From assembly GCA_963971285.1 (NCBI GenBank), contig OZ020247.1, forward strand, positions 10,188,614 to 10,252,613: a stretch of DNA of 64,000 nucleotides, in the 5' to 3' direction. Below the pieces are notes generated by a model. The model saw nothing but the letters and a program-made list of their open reading frames with translations. It did no database searches and was not told the origin of the DNA. Every line of letters begins with the position of its first letter. Position 1 is the first letter of the stretch. Shown here piece after piece: positions 23,501-35,230 of the stretch. This stretch comes from Astropecten irregularis (Eukaryota; Echinodermata; Asteroidea; Paxillosida; Astropectinidae). Both the position numbers and the translations under genes were made by a program.

Positions 23501-26500
23501 GAGAAGTTGGGAGAATATCGTTGTTGTAACATACTTTGTTCTTGTTTTATGATTCTTGTCAAAGAGCTTGTCAGAAGCCTGGGCGCACCCAGGGACATAC
23601 AACACGGCCAATCAGCTATCTACTTGGTTTCAAATGGTAACAAGCTCCTCCAATCAGCCGACAGCTTCCTGGGAACGGGAAGGGTTGCCGTGGCAACATT
23701 GACAGGTAATAAGGTCGCAGTTTTGTACTGAGTTTATTTCAGTGTTTTGTTCTAAATGTATTTCAGTGGATCAGTTCGTCAGTCAATTTTTTTTATGAAT
23801 ATGGTTCGAATCCCACCAGGAGCACCATGTGGATTGGGTTGTCAGTCCCCACCTGATTGGTGTACCTGGTTCCCATCCCACCAGGGGCACCATGTGGATT
23901 GGGTTGTCAGTCTCTATCTGATCAGTGTACCTGGTTCCCATCCCACCAGGGGCACCATGTGGATAGGGTTGCCACTCCCTACCTGATTGGTGTACCTGGT
24001 TCCCATCCCACCAGGGGCACCATGTGGATTGGGTTGTCAGTCCCTATCTGGTTGGTGTACCTGGTTCCCATCACACCAGGGGCACCATGTGGATAGGGTT
24101 GCCACTCCCTACCTGATTGGTGTACCTGGTTCCCATCCCACCAGGGGTACCATGTGGATTGGGTTGCCACTCCCTACCTGATTGGTGTACCTGGTTCCCA
24201 TCCCACCAGGGGCACCATGTGGATTGGGTTGTCGGTCCCTATCTGGTTGGTGTACCTGGTTCCCATCCCACCAGGGGTACCATGTGGATTGGTGCCACCT
24301 GATTGGTGTACTTGGTTCGAATCCCACTAGATGGAAGTAGAAAACTTCTGTACACTTGTGTATTAAAATGTGTATTAAACCACAAGGCATAAATTATCAT
24401 TTATTGACAGTTTCTGGTGTGGCCTCCCTGATAAAGAGCAGATTAGTGAATGAGGATGCCATGACCAGAGCTTACCTGAATGCAGCTGGAGCTCGTCATG
24501 ACATGGTAATAGTGTTTAACCATGTGCTCTACCATCTGAGCTGTCCAGCCCTCCCTGTAGTGAACTATCCTTGCTCATGGTGCCAGTCAGAAGCTATATA
24601 ATCCATTAACTGCCATACCAGTGCTCTACCATCTGAGCTATCCAGTCCTATGATGGGCCTCCCTGTAGTCAACTATCTTTGCTCAGGTTGCCAGTCAGAA
24701 GCCATATAACCCATTAACTGCTTTACCAGTGCTCTACCATCTGAGCTATCCAGTCCTATGATGGGGACCTCCCTATAGTCAACTATCTTTGCTCATGGTG
24801 CCAGTCAGAAGCTATATAATCCATTAACTGCCATACCAGTGCTCTACCATCTGAGCTATCCAGTCCTATGATGGGCCTCCCTGTAGTCAACTATCTTTGC
24901 TCAGGTTGCCAGTCAGAAGCCATATAATCCATTAACTGCCATACCAGTGCTCTACCATCTGAGCTATCCAGTCCTATGATGGGGACCTCCCTATAGTCAA
25001 CTATCTTTGCTCAGGGTGCCAGTCAGAAGCCATATAACCCATTAACTGCCATACCAGTGCTCTACCATCTGAGCTATCCAGTCCTATGATGGGGACCTCC
25101 CTATAGTCAACTATCTTTGCTCAGGTTGCCAGTCAGAAGCCATATAACCCATTAACTGCCATACCAGTGCTCTACCATCTGAGCTATCCAGTCCTATGAT
25201 GGGGCCTCCCTGTAGACAACTATCTTTGCTCAGGTTGCCAGTCAGAAGCCATATAACCCATTAACTGCCATACCAGTGCTTTACCATCTGAGCTATCCAA
25301 TCCTATGATGGGCCTCCCTATAGTCAATTATCTTTGCTCAGGGTGCCAGTCAGAAGCCATATAACCCATTAACTGCCATACCAGTACTCTACCATGTAAG
25401 CTATCCAGTCCTATGATGGGCCTCCCTGTAGTCAACTATCTTTGCTCAGGTTGCCAGTCAGAAGCCATATAATCCATTAACTGCCATACCAGTGCTCTAC
25501 CATCTGAGCTATCCAGTCCTATGATGGGGACCTCCCTATAGTCAACTATCTTTGCTCAGGGTGCCAGTCAGAAGCCATATAACCCATTAACTGCCATACC
25601 AGTGCTCTACCATCTGAGCTATCCAGTCCTATGATGGGGACCTCCCTATAGTCAACTATCTTTGCTCAGGTTGCCAGTCAGAAGCCATATAATCCATTAA
25701 CTGCCATACCAGTGCTCTACCATCTGAGCTATCCAGTCCTATGATGGGACCTCCCTGTAGACAACTATCTTTGCTCATGGTGCCTGTCAGAAGCCATATA
25801 ATCCATTAACTGCCATACCAATACTCTACCATCTGAGCTATCCAGTCCTATGATGGGGACCTCCCTATAGTCAACTATCTTTGCTCAGGTTGCCAGTCAG
25901 AAGCCATATAACCCATTAACTGCCATACCAGTGCTTTACCATCTGAGCTATCCAATCCTATGATGGGCCTCCCTATAGTCAATTATCTTTGCTCAGGGTG
26001 CCAGTCAGAAGCCATATAACCCATTAACTGCCATACCAGTACTCTACCATGTAAGCTATCCAGTCCTATGATGGGCCTCCCTATAGCCAACTATATTTGC
26101 TCAGGGTGCCATTCAGAAGCCATATAACCCATTAACTGCCATACCAGTGCTCTACCATCCAGTCCTATGATGGGCCTCCGTATAGTCAATTATCTTTGCT
26201 CAGGGTGCCAGTCAGAAGCCATATAACCCATGAACTGCTATACCAGTGCTCTACCATCTGAGCTATCCAGTCCTATGATGGGCCTCCCTATAGTCAATTA
26301 TCTTTGCTTAAGATACCAGTCAGAAGCCACATAACCAATCATGCAGCCAAGTCTATTTATATCATAATAGAAATGATATCAAGTTCATCCCTCAGTCTTA
26401 TTCGTGTTGCATTCACTGACTGAACTGTTTGTTGGTCAATCATTTTGATGTTTGTTTGTATCAGGCGGATGCGGACAGTATGAGAGCGCTGGTATCCACG

Positions 26501-29500
26501 CCGGGCTACGAGTTGTCCTTCAGTCTGCTCAATCCCCAGCCAGATACATTCAACGCTCACTGGGATATAGAACAAGCTGTACAAGGTATGCTAGCATCAA
26601 TACTGACTTGGCTCTCCGAGTCCCACAGAAATGTTCACAGATTTACATATGACTTACAGGGTATGAAGATGGTGATGGTAGAAACATACCGTGAAAACCT
26701 TTTTTGCCTGAAATGCTGTTTTTATCCAGAAATAAGTAAAACGACGACCAAAAATCTTTTTGATCTTTTAAAACAGAAAAGACTTAAGAAATACTGTGGC
26801 TGTTTTTCACAGTTTTCTCAAAAGGTGGGCACCGTATGGGACTGACATTTTCACAGAAGACTGTTCCTGTATCTTCCTTGATATTTTTGCCCATGAATGT
26901 GCATTTCTTTGACAAAAACCAAAGTATGATATTACCTTTAATCGACTTTGGGACTGACTTTCCTTTCTGTTTTTTACAGCTTACCTGGACCCATTCCTGG
27001 GGAAGCTGTCTGAGTTTGCTGACTTCACCGTCAATTCCCAGGTCCTGTACTTCACGGGGCTGTCCATCAGGCCCAAGCGCAAGGAGGAGGACGACACCTA
27101 CCACGTATCCCAGAATTCACTGCCCCTGGTCATCAACCCGGTGGAGGCTAAGCTAGGTAGGTCTTGGGAAGCAGCCTTTATCAGATTGAGAGAGATGGCG
27201 GAATTTCTTGTAATTTTGTAATTGGACTCCAATTTTACAGCCCTGCTTAGAAAAAAAAATTGCTAATCATAAAATTCTGTCAGGAAAAACAGGATTAACA
27301 ACCAAATGTCCATATGTTATGTATAACTTATGGTTGTTCTTTGGCTGTTGTTCGTTGACTATGAATATCAAATGGAATTTTTAATGGTTTGTTTTATTGA
27401 GCAAGTCATTTTGTGCTAAGCAATTTTTCTTGTGCTTAACATCAGATTTTGATGCCAGTTTTTTATGATTTATGGAGAATAAAACAAGTTGTGGGGAGAC
27501 CAGTTGATGGCAATATTTGGCTGGTAACCTGCACACACTTTTGATACATATTCTGTGCTAGTGCTAAGTAGCCTTGGTCCTAATCACTCATCCAATCAAT
27601 TGGGTGTGTTAAAGTCATTTCAACAAAAGGATCTCTTTATTAATTCCTTTTTTTTAATTGACAGGTTCACACGTCTCGACCAATCCCAGCCTGAATTTCC
27701 TAGTGTATATTCCGCGGACGAGATACTTGCCACTCTATATCACCGACAGCAAAGGTAAGGCTTGCTTGGATAAAAGAAAAAGTGATGTTTTTATGGAACC
27801 ATATTTAGGCATTCAGTTTAATAAAAATGAGGAGAGCTGCAAATCGCTCCACTTAAATCAACATAGAGAATTTAGGAGAGTCAATTGCTCTCGCTATAAA
27901 CAAAAATCAAGTTTGAGATGCAAATCCAACCCCTTAAATCAACATAGGGCCTACTCATACTAGTGAATAAAGAGGGCAGTTTGCTCTTGCTAAACCAAGT
28001 TTTTGCATGTGTCCAGTGTCAGAAAAAAGGGAACATGCAAAATTTTGCTTGTCCTGTTGAAAAAGATACTACTATTTTTGTATTTTCCATAAAGGGTAAA
28101 TGTCAGCTGGAAAAATGTATGTTATGTTTTGAAAAAAGGCAGCTCTCCTTAAATTGTTAAGGAGCCCTTTTTTTCGCTCTCCTTGGAAAACATTAAGGAG
28201 AGCGGAGAGTGATCACTCTCCTTAAAAATTAAGGCCTGCCATATTATTGATTTATAATAAACAAAAATCTCTTTGAAGAATGTTGTGTTTCAGTCCTCTT
28301 TTGTCCTTTTTGTAATGCAAGGATTACTGGGGACTTTATCAACTGCCATCATTTTTTTGTCATAATAATTGGTTAACATGGAGGCTTGTTCAATCTCAGT
28401 GCTCCAGGGGCCGATTTCATGAAGCCCTACGATCGATCGTAACTCGAGTTAAGAAGGATAACCCATCGTATCCTACATAGGGATGGAATGCATCATAAGT
28501 CCTACGATTGATTGTAAGTTACGATATGTTTGGTAAAATCAACCCCATCAGGAGCCGATTCCACTAACTTTTTGGGGTCATTGCGAAAACCCAAAACCAT
28601 TTCGAAACAGAAAAAAGCAATTTTCCGTTTAGCGATGGATTTGGCTTTAGCGATGATCGAAAAGCGTTAGTGAAATCAGCCACTGGTTCGATTTTACCAA
28701 ACTCCAAGGTGTGCTACCGATGTTTAGAGAAGCTTATGGCCGGGCGCTGGCAAGTCCCATTGCTGGTCAGCATCTTATGTTATCTTTCAAGGAAGTACCT
28801 TTATGGGATGATCCTTCAATTTCTTGGCGAATACTTATTCTTTCTCTTACCAAGGTGAGCCTGTGGGTACCAATGCTTTCCTGAGTCCACGCTGGGGCGG
28901 TGTGATGGTCCATAATGTCCCCAGGCCGACGGACAATGACACCCTGCCGATGATGGTGGAGATCGACACCCGACGCGCCATGGAGGTATTCCTGGCCCAG
29001 TTGAGGTTACTCATCGGAATCCCGCATCAGGTTGGTGACGACAGAATCGCTGGAATATCTGTTCGGGGATAAAATATTTCACGTCTTGAGAACACGCTGT
29101 GCTGTTGCCTACTTAATGTTTATAGTTTGTTTAAAATAGCTTTATTTTCCTTCTTATTTAAGCATTACTTCTTTATTCACATGAAATTGCTTAAAGGTAC
29201 AGGATTGGTAACATACCCAAACAGAAATGTTCACAGATTTACGTATAACTTTCAGGGTATGAAGATGGTGACGGTAGAAACATACCGTTAAAATTTTTCC
29301 AGGTGAAATGCTGTATTTATCCGGAAATTAGTCAAACAAAGACCGAAAACAGTTTTCATCGTGGGGTAAGATCAAAACCATTCTTTGTTTTATAAGAAAA
29401 AATATGAGTCTGATTGAGCTCAAATTTTCACAGGTTTATCATTTCATGTACATGTTAGAACAGACAAAGTGTGAGTGATATTCTGTGACCTTTACAAATC

Positions 29501-31724
29501 AACATCTTTAAAGGTAATATCATACTTGGTTTCTTGTCAAAAAATGCAGATTCATTGGCGAAAATATCAAAAAAGATATAGTACCAGTCATCTGTGAAAT
29601 TCTCAGTCCCACACAATACCCACCTTTTGAGAAAACAGTGAAAAATGCGCACGGTATTTGTAAAATCCTTTCACAGGATTTTTGATCTTCCGAAGATAAA
29701 ATTGTTTTTGGCCAATTGGTTTTACTCTTTTCTGGATAAATACAACATTTCAGGCAGAAAAATATTAACGGTATGTTTCTACCATCACCATCTTTATACC
29801 CTGTAAGTTATAGGTAAATCTGTGAAGATTTCTGTTTCGGTATGCTACCAAAGTATGATAGTACCTTTAAATTTGAAATAAATCTATCTGCTATCTATTA
29901 ATCTAGCTCTTTCTTTAGCGAGATGATTTTTAGAGGTCGGTCATTGCTTGCTTTGCAGACGGCTTCAGACAAGGTTCTCTTTGCTCAGCCAGATGAGACT
30001 GGCATCACGGACTGGGTAAGTTGAGGTAGACATCTCATTCTTCGTTTACGTCTCAGGAATAAAATATACTCCTTTGAGCTTCTTATTCAAAATTTGCATT
30101 GGATGGAAAATTTTAAATGGTGGCCAATTATTCAAATGATTCTTTGCAATTTTCAACATGTACTCCATTTTTCTATAAGTCTTGTCTTTTCCATCAGAAG
30201 CCGTATTTGTCTCCGAATGTTTGCCAAAAATGGAATTTTTGACAGGTTTTTTTTCAAATTTTGTTTGTATTTTTCTTTTGAGTTTTTTTTATGTGGAACA
30301 AAGAAAATTAACTGGAGCGTGATTTGAACCTGTGACCATCAGAATACCGTACCAATATTCTCCCAACTTTGCTATCCATCATTATGTTAGTGGTGTCCCA
30401 AATAATCAATTATCTTAGTTCATTTGCCAGTCAGAAGCCATGAAACCATTTATTCCTCTTTTAATGAAAAGTCAAAATGGAAGAACTTATTGCATAAGGT
30501 GTAGCCATGGTATAAACACAAGTCTGGTTTCCATCCTCCATGCAGGAATATGATGTGCTACTGAGAGGCAGAACATTGGAGAACCTGGCTACTGCACGGT
30601 CTACACTAGTGTCCTTGGCCCAGCTGTTGAACCAGATTAGTAATATTGTAATCCGCGATGACATAGCCGATCAGGTAATTAAGTGTAGCCTACTTCCAAT
30701 TGTCTTGTAATGTGAAATATTTTCAATCGGCCCCAGGTCTACCAAAGTTTGGATGCCCGATAGAAAGGGGCAACAACATTAGAGTTGGCAATCTAAAACA
30801 GGACTTTCTGTAACATCAAGGAGGTCCACGACTTCAGACTGAGCCTCCTCTATAAACCTCCCTTCCCCTTTCCTTTTGATTAACTAGGTCTACCAGGCTG
30901 TGTCAGCCATCAAGCAAGGCCATAAATACCTCAGGGACGGCAACCTGTACAGGGCCTTCCACGACAGCAAGAGAGCAATCGCTGCATCCGAGAAAGCCTT
31001 CTTCGATCCGTCCCTCTTGGAGCTACTCTACTTCCCGGACGATCAGAAGTAAGTACAACATCCTCCGACTGCTTCTAGACCCCATCCTTCCTCTGCGTTA
31101 GTTTCCTAAGAGCCAAAGACAAACAGTAGTGATTCGTTAGGTTTATCGGAGAGACAAGAGTTGTTGACTCTGATCGGCAAGGGATAGAATAAGATTGAGG
31201 TGTTGTTTCATCTTTAAGATACTTGGTAGCTGTATAAACTTAAAATGATTTTAGAAGTAAAAGAGGATGAGCATCTCTTTAATTGACCGATTTGGTACGT
31301 TGAGATATTCAGTCAATAAGTTGTTTTTTATGTGGATCGGTTTGCGGAACCACCATGTAAGAATCGTTCGTACTTTTTGCGCTTCTTATTTCGTTCGCAC
31401 TTCTCGTAAAGTCTCAACATTTTCGACTAGCCTGCTCTAGTCATCATAATGGTCTCTTGATGATGACTAGAGCAGGCTAGTCGAAATAGAAGTGCGAAAG
31501 TATGAACGATTCTTACATGGCGTTTTTGCAAACCGATCCACATACCAATTGTCACCATGCAAAGCTTTAAAAAAAATTGTTTTGATTATTTCTTTCTCGT
31601 TATTTTATCCTGCAGATTTGCCATCTACATTCCTTTGTTTCTACCCGTTGGTATACCAGTGTTGAGTTCATTCTACAAGGCTGTGAAATGGATGAGGACG
31701 AAAAGAAAAACAAAACAGGACTGA
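20548..31724 (+). CDS. PIGS: GPI transamidase subunit PIG-S (14 coding exons, 545 aa, complete)
   Basis: PIG-S is a subunit of the ER-membrane GPI transamidase (with PIGK, GPAA1, PIGT, PIGU) that swaps a C-terminal signal for a GPI anchor. Exons: 20548-20587, 21361-21503, 22202-22304, 22941-23036, 23565-23705, 24411-24505, 26465-26585, 26980-27156, 27665-27754, 28855-29030, 29959-30015, 30546-30674, 30888-31048, 31616-31724. They total 1638 nt and all phases agree. A hydrophobic segment at residues 20-40 is followed by TYRASLPY (44-51), a signature of the family. Later matches are [48 protein letters not shown] and [18 protein letters not shown] second hydrophobic segment (511-532) and a basic tail end the protein: the usual two-TM topology with a large lumenal domain. 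Human PIGS is 555 residues. Introns 5 and 6 hold tandem arrays. Confidence 0.94.
20840..21139 (+). mobile_element. MITE with GAATTCCACTGACGG ends, copy 1 (PIG-S intron 1)
   Basis: AGGAAAGAATTCCACTGACGG at the left and GGCCGTCAGTAGAATTCTTTCC at the right. The interior shares TATTTCCTCCAAGA and GTGAGATTTTCAG with 52607-52857 in reverse. Confidence 0.8.
21535..21810 (+). mobile_element. Element with GAGCCG-hexamer inverted ends, copy 2
   Basis: The left end carries at least five CTCCGG-type hexamers; the interior and the GAGCTGGAGCCAGAGC right end match the other copies. PIG-S intron 2. Confidence 0.75.
23061..23434 (-). mobile_element. TTAA superfamily MITE, type 1
   Basis: TTAAAGGTAATATCATACCT to CAAAGTATGATACTACCTTTA in PIG-S intron 4. 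Confidence 0.8.
23806..24330 (+). repeat. 65-bp tandem array in PIG-S intron 5
   Basis: About eight units at a 65-bp period (TGTACC at 23861, 23926, 23991, 24056, 24121, 24186, 24251). Inner units read GGTTCCCATCCCACC, while both outer units read GGTTCGAATCCCAC, which is a tRNA B box and T-arm. Each unit can fold as GGTG..CCTGGT / ACCAGG..CACC. Confidence 0.9.
24510..26340 (-). repeat. About 108-bp tandem array in PIG-S intron 6 (tRNA A-box unit)
   Basis: Seventeen units, each carrying on the minus strand GGATAGCTCAGATGGTAGAG, a tRNA D-arm/A-box, plus the leader seen in the SINE at 4440-4573 (GACTGGCACC, AGCAAAGATAGTTGACTAT). No B box is present in the units. The array starts within 5 bp of the exon 6 donor at 24505. 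A six-unit block repeats at about 655 bp. Confidence 0.92.
26625..26941 (+). mobile_element. TTAA superfamily MITE, type 1, left end missing
   Basis: Ends AAAGTATGATATTACCTTTAA at 26941, 39 bp from PIG-S exon 8. The left inverted end is absent. Confidence 0.7.
27227..27445 (+). mobile_element. GGGGCCAATTT-type MITE, right end truncated
   Basis: Starts CTCCAATTTTACAGCCCTGC and shares TTCTTTGGCTGTTGTTC; the right inverted end is lost. PIG-S intron 8. Confidence 0.65.
29191..29511 (+). mobile_element. TTAA superfamily MITE, type 2
   Basis: TTAAAGGTACAGGATTGG onward. The right end is fused at TTTAA with the next element. Confidence 0.75.
29508..29870 (-). mobile_element. TTAA superfamily MITE, type 1, sharing TTAA with its neighbour
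   Basis: TTAAAGGTAATATCATACTT to AAAGTATGATAGTACCTTTAA. Tandem insertion of type 2 and type 1 with one TTAA between them; PIG-S intron 10. Confidence 0.8.
30305..30450 (-). mobile_element. tRNA-derived SINE, degraded
   Basis: Minus strand has GGTCACAGGTTCAAATCACG (B box) and the leader ATAATTGATTATTTGGGACA; the A box is damaged. PIG-S intron 11. Confidence 0.65.
31320..31572. mobile_element. Related palindromic repeat without the histone stem-loop
   Basis: Inverted arms with TGATGACTAGAGCAGGCTAG followed by TCGAAA, and a tail ending CACCATGCAAAGCTTTAAA. Same core and tail as the histone-stem-loop copies, but GGYYCTTTTCAGRRCC is replaced by other sequence. It lies in PIG-S intron 13. Confidence 0.65.
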
Positions 31725-32103
31725 AAGAAGCTTTCTAGTACGGTCAATTATTTTAAGACGTCACAGTGTTGGAACATTGCTATCAGAATTGTCTAAATTG
31801 ACGCCGGTTCCAACAACCAAAGAAAGATAGCACCTGACGTGTGGCATGCCACACTGGAAAGCTCATTGTCAGCTTATTCCAGTGGCATTCATCTCAATTT
31901 TTTGTGGACTTTTCCGACTTTTTACCAATTTTAGGTAATTTTTTTCTCAACAAGGAAAAATAACCTGTAGAATAACTTTGTAAATGCCAATACATGTATT
32001 TACAAAAAACATGTCTAGCGTAATGCAAACAATTTATTACCCTTCAACGATGTAGATAAGCACTCCACTAAGTGCCTTTTGAGCACACATGAAAGAATCA
32101 TGT

Positions 32104-32205
32104 GCTGGCTCAGGTGGGATTCGAACCCACGACCTCCTGCTAACTACTGTAGCAGATGCAATACAGCCGTACCCTCTAGGCCACCAAGCTAGCTGGAGTC
32201 AGTGG
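32104..32205 (-). mobile_element. tRNA-like sequence with a long variable arm, probable SINE
   Basis: Minus strand: TGGCCTAGAGGGTACGGC (A box) and GTGGGTTCGAATCCCACCTG (perfect T-arm). The length resembles Ser/Leu-type tRNAs, but acceptor pairing is unclear. Confidence 0.55.
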
Positions 32206-32409
32206 AGTGAATCGAATCCCCTATCGGAGGACACCGTAATTAATCACTTATAATTGATTTATTTGTTGCATTATTCTATAAGGAGATAAAATAATGCAAC
32301 ATGTCTAGCCTCTGAAAATATTTTTAGCATGTTCTTCAACGTGTAGTACTTGAAACAAAAACTGCTTACCTGCAAGTAACCTCGTATATGTACATTCTAA
32401 AGTCTTTTG

Positions 32410-32415
32410 AATAAA
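32410..32415 (+). promoter_or_regulatory. Candidate polyadenylation signal for PIG-S
   Basis: AATAAA about 690 nt past the PIG-S stop, at the edge of a TTAA-type MITE. Weak evidence; signals further downstream are possible. Confidence 0.2.
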
Positions 32416-32770
32416 GGTTGTATCATACTTTGGTAGCATACTGAAACAGAAATGTTGACAGATTTACCTATAACTTACAGGGTGTAAAGATGCTGATGGT
32501 AGAAACATACTGTTAAAATTTGTCTGCCTGAAATGCTGTACTAGAAAAGAGTAAAACCAATGACCAAAAACAATTTTGATCGTTTAAAGATAAAAAATAA
32601 CAGTGAAAAGACTTATGAAATACTGTGGCCATTTTTCACTGTTTTCTCAAAAAGTGGGCACCGTATGGGACTGAAATTTTCACACATGACTTTCACTGTA
32701 TCTTCCTTGCTATTCTTGCCCATGAATCTGCATTTCTTTGACAAAAACCAAAGTATGATATTACCTTTAA
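32411..32770 (+). mobile_element. TTAA superfamily MITE, type 1
   Basis: AAAGGTTGTATCATACTTTGG to CAAAGTATGATATTACCTTTAA, past the PIG-S stop codon. Confidence 0.8.
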
Positions 32771-33204
32771 GTTGAACTTTGAAACAATGCAGAAAAAAAA
32801 AACAATGTGAAATCAATCAATCTACTTCCGTGCCTCTTATTTTCACTAAAAAATAATGCAAGAGCATTTTTACAACAAACATTTTGTATGTACCAGTAAT
32901 AAATTATACACGTAAATGTATATAAATAATTACATGATGAAATTGTACAAATTGTCGACTGTAAAATTTGGAAGTCAGGATGATACCATTTTAAAGATAT
33001 TATTTGGTATGGAAACAATTTGCTACTAAAATTTACAACATAATTTATGTATACAAGTAAAATACATTGTAAATATATTAAATACAAATTTTCAATCAAA
33101 ATTTACAATCTTTGCAATCAAGTTAAATTGTGAATTAATTGTTCATCCTTAATATTCAATAATTATTTGCACTGCTGTACATAGTTGGCCCTTTTCCCAA
33201 ATGT

Positions 33205-33445
33205 CAGCTGGGTTTATGGGTGTTTACGAAACGGAGGCTCAGGCTCCGTTTCAGGCTCCAGCTCCATTTCGTGAATGTATTCTAAAATAACGGGTATCAA
33301 AATAGAGGCTTTCGGAAGTAGATTCTCTGGTTTGAAAAAGAAAACAGAGCTTCCGTTTCAATGAAAAACCACAACCTATATTTTCAGCATATGGATGTCA
33401 GAGCTAGAGACTAAGTCTGAGCCTCCGTTACGTAAATGCCGTATG
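33205..33445 (+). mobile_element. Element with GAGCCG-hexamer inverted ends, copy 3
   Basis: TGTTTACGAAACGGAGGCTC at the left, GCCTCCGTTACGTAAATG at the right, same interior phrases. Confidence 0.7.
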
Positions 33446-34139
33446 ACTTCGACTGAGGCTATGGCTCACATTGACCTAAAGTATTACTCGTAAATTTAAA
33501 GGGAATGAATGTACAGAATGAAACTGAAACATGAGCCCAAGCAAAGGTTTTGATCAGGTTAACGATTATGCCCTGCAATAGCAACCTATGGAATATCCAA
33601 TGGCAACCACCCGGGTACCAGTTTGGCATATTTTCTTCACAGAATGCATGATTTGAGGCATTGCAATACACGTATAATTATTGACACTTCTCATCACATA
33701 TGCTATATAGCAAAACTAGACTCCCTATTAAAATGCATAGAATATACCCATTTCTATCTTTCACTCACACACACACTTGTAATAGTTGTCAATATAATGT
33801 TGGTTTCATAAAATTTACTTTGTAAAATTGCATTTTTTCATTTGGTAAATTGCATTGATGATTGCAGATCACCAATTTGGGTAAACATGAAGGAAAAAGA
33901 CTGAAATATACCAGGATATTCCGGGGTTCAGGTGTTGTATGAGAATTCCTCTAGTTACATGATAAGAATTATGTACAACATGATTTTGAAAAATTAGTTT
34001 TAAGGCTATGTATGATTTACGCTTTGATAAAAATAAAACTCAATTTTGTAACTTGACATAATTTATGTGTGTTCATATCATCAATGATTGAAATGAATTT
34101 TAATCTTATCTCTTTAATGCCATTTGAACAGTGTTGTAG

Positions 34140-34650
34140 TACTCATACTTGGTACTCGGATTTGAGTACCACTCGAGTAACGTCCAAGTACTCGCACTCC
34201 AATTGCAGTTCTTGTACTCAGGTTACAAAATACTCGGAACTCGACAAACAAAAATTGTACTCGAGCATGAATGTACTCATGTACATTACTTCCTTACAGA
34301 CGTTGTTTCATGTACCTTTTTACGCTTTGTTCATCTGGATAGCAGAAATATGGCAGAAATAATCTTGCCCCCCTACGAATCTTTCACGGTTACACCACAC
34401 CAAAAATTCTAACAACGAATCTAGCATGTAGAAATTACATGCAGTACTTCAAAGTACTTTTACTCGCACTCGGAAGATGATAAGTACATGTACTTGTACT
34501 CGTACGCACAAGAACTTGTACTCGCACTTGTACTCGTACGCACAAGAACTTGTACTCGGAAACCAGTTCTTGTACTCGGTCGGCAAAGTACTCGACCTGT
34601 CTTGAGTCAAAGTACTCAACAGTACTTGGTACTCGGAAAACACTGCATTT
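34140..34650. repeat. Degenerate TACTCG / GTACTT array
   Basis: Many ACTCGnACTTGTACTCG-like units in two blocks (34140-34280 and 34445-34645); a similar shorter block is at 37765-37920 (GAGTACGGGCCAAGTA). Confidence 0.7.
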
Positions 34651-35009
34651 GAATACATATACATGTACATACTCTTTTGTGGATAGTCAGCCTATGGGAT
34701 TTTGTATACCGGGGTTTCTTCGCTGCACATGACCACCCTACCCGCAAAAGGGTAGGTCCCGAAACCTGTCCATGGCGTGGCAGTAAACTAAATTTTTGGA
34801 AGAACTGCTAGTTCAGTAACTCAGCATGTTCTGTGAAATATTCTCAATTTTGTTAGAGGCTACAAAAAAATTATCAAAGCTCAATTCTTTCATGGCCACC
34901 TTTTTACAAATGGCATATAAATATACCTGAGAGCAAAAAGTTACTGCAGCAAATTCTTGCAAGTTGTGCAAATATTCTATGTATTAATCATGTGTGACCT
35001 GCCTGTATA

Positions 35010-35230
35010 TACAGTGTGTCCCCAAAAAACATGCAACACGCAAAATTGGACTGAAATTGAGGAAATAACTAAGACTGAATTACCCAACCTCAAACCCCGA
35101 TTTTCATCTTTCTTTCAATACACATTATGTATGTAATGACCATTTATTCTGGAATACGGCAAATTTGTTTTGAAAGAGTACTCATTCAATTGGTCATATT
35201 TTCACCAATTTCAGTCCAATTTTGCTTGAA
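35010..35230. mobile_element. Mariner-like inverted-repeat remnant
   Basis: ACAGTGTGTCCCCAAAAAAC at the left; CAAAATTGGACTGAAATTG near 35040 is mirrored by CAATTTCAGTCCAATTTTG near 35210. No ORF. Confidence 0.55.

Noticed and set aside
24510-26340. Regular repeats with conserved blocks as a CRISPR array
   Set aside because: Both repeat and 'spacer' parts are conserved, the unit is about 108 bp, and it is in an animal intron: a tandem satellite.
24510-26340. A cluster of tRNA genes on the minus strand
   Set aside because: Only the D-arm half repeats; there is no T-arm or acceptor pairing in the units.
32104-32205. A genuine tRNA gene
   Set aside because: The T-arm is perfect, but I could not pair a full acceptor stem and anticodon arm by eye; left as SINE-like. 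A tRNA-folding search would decide.
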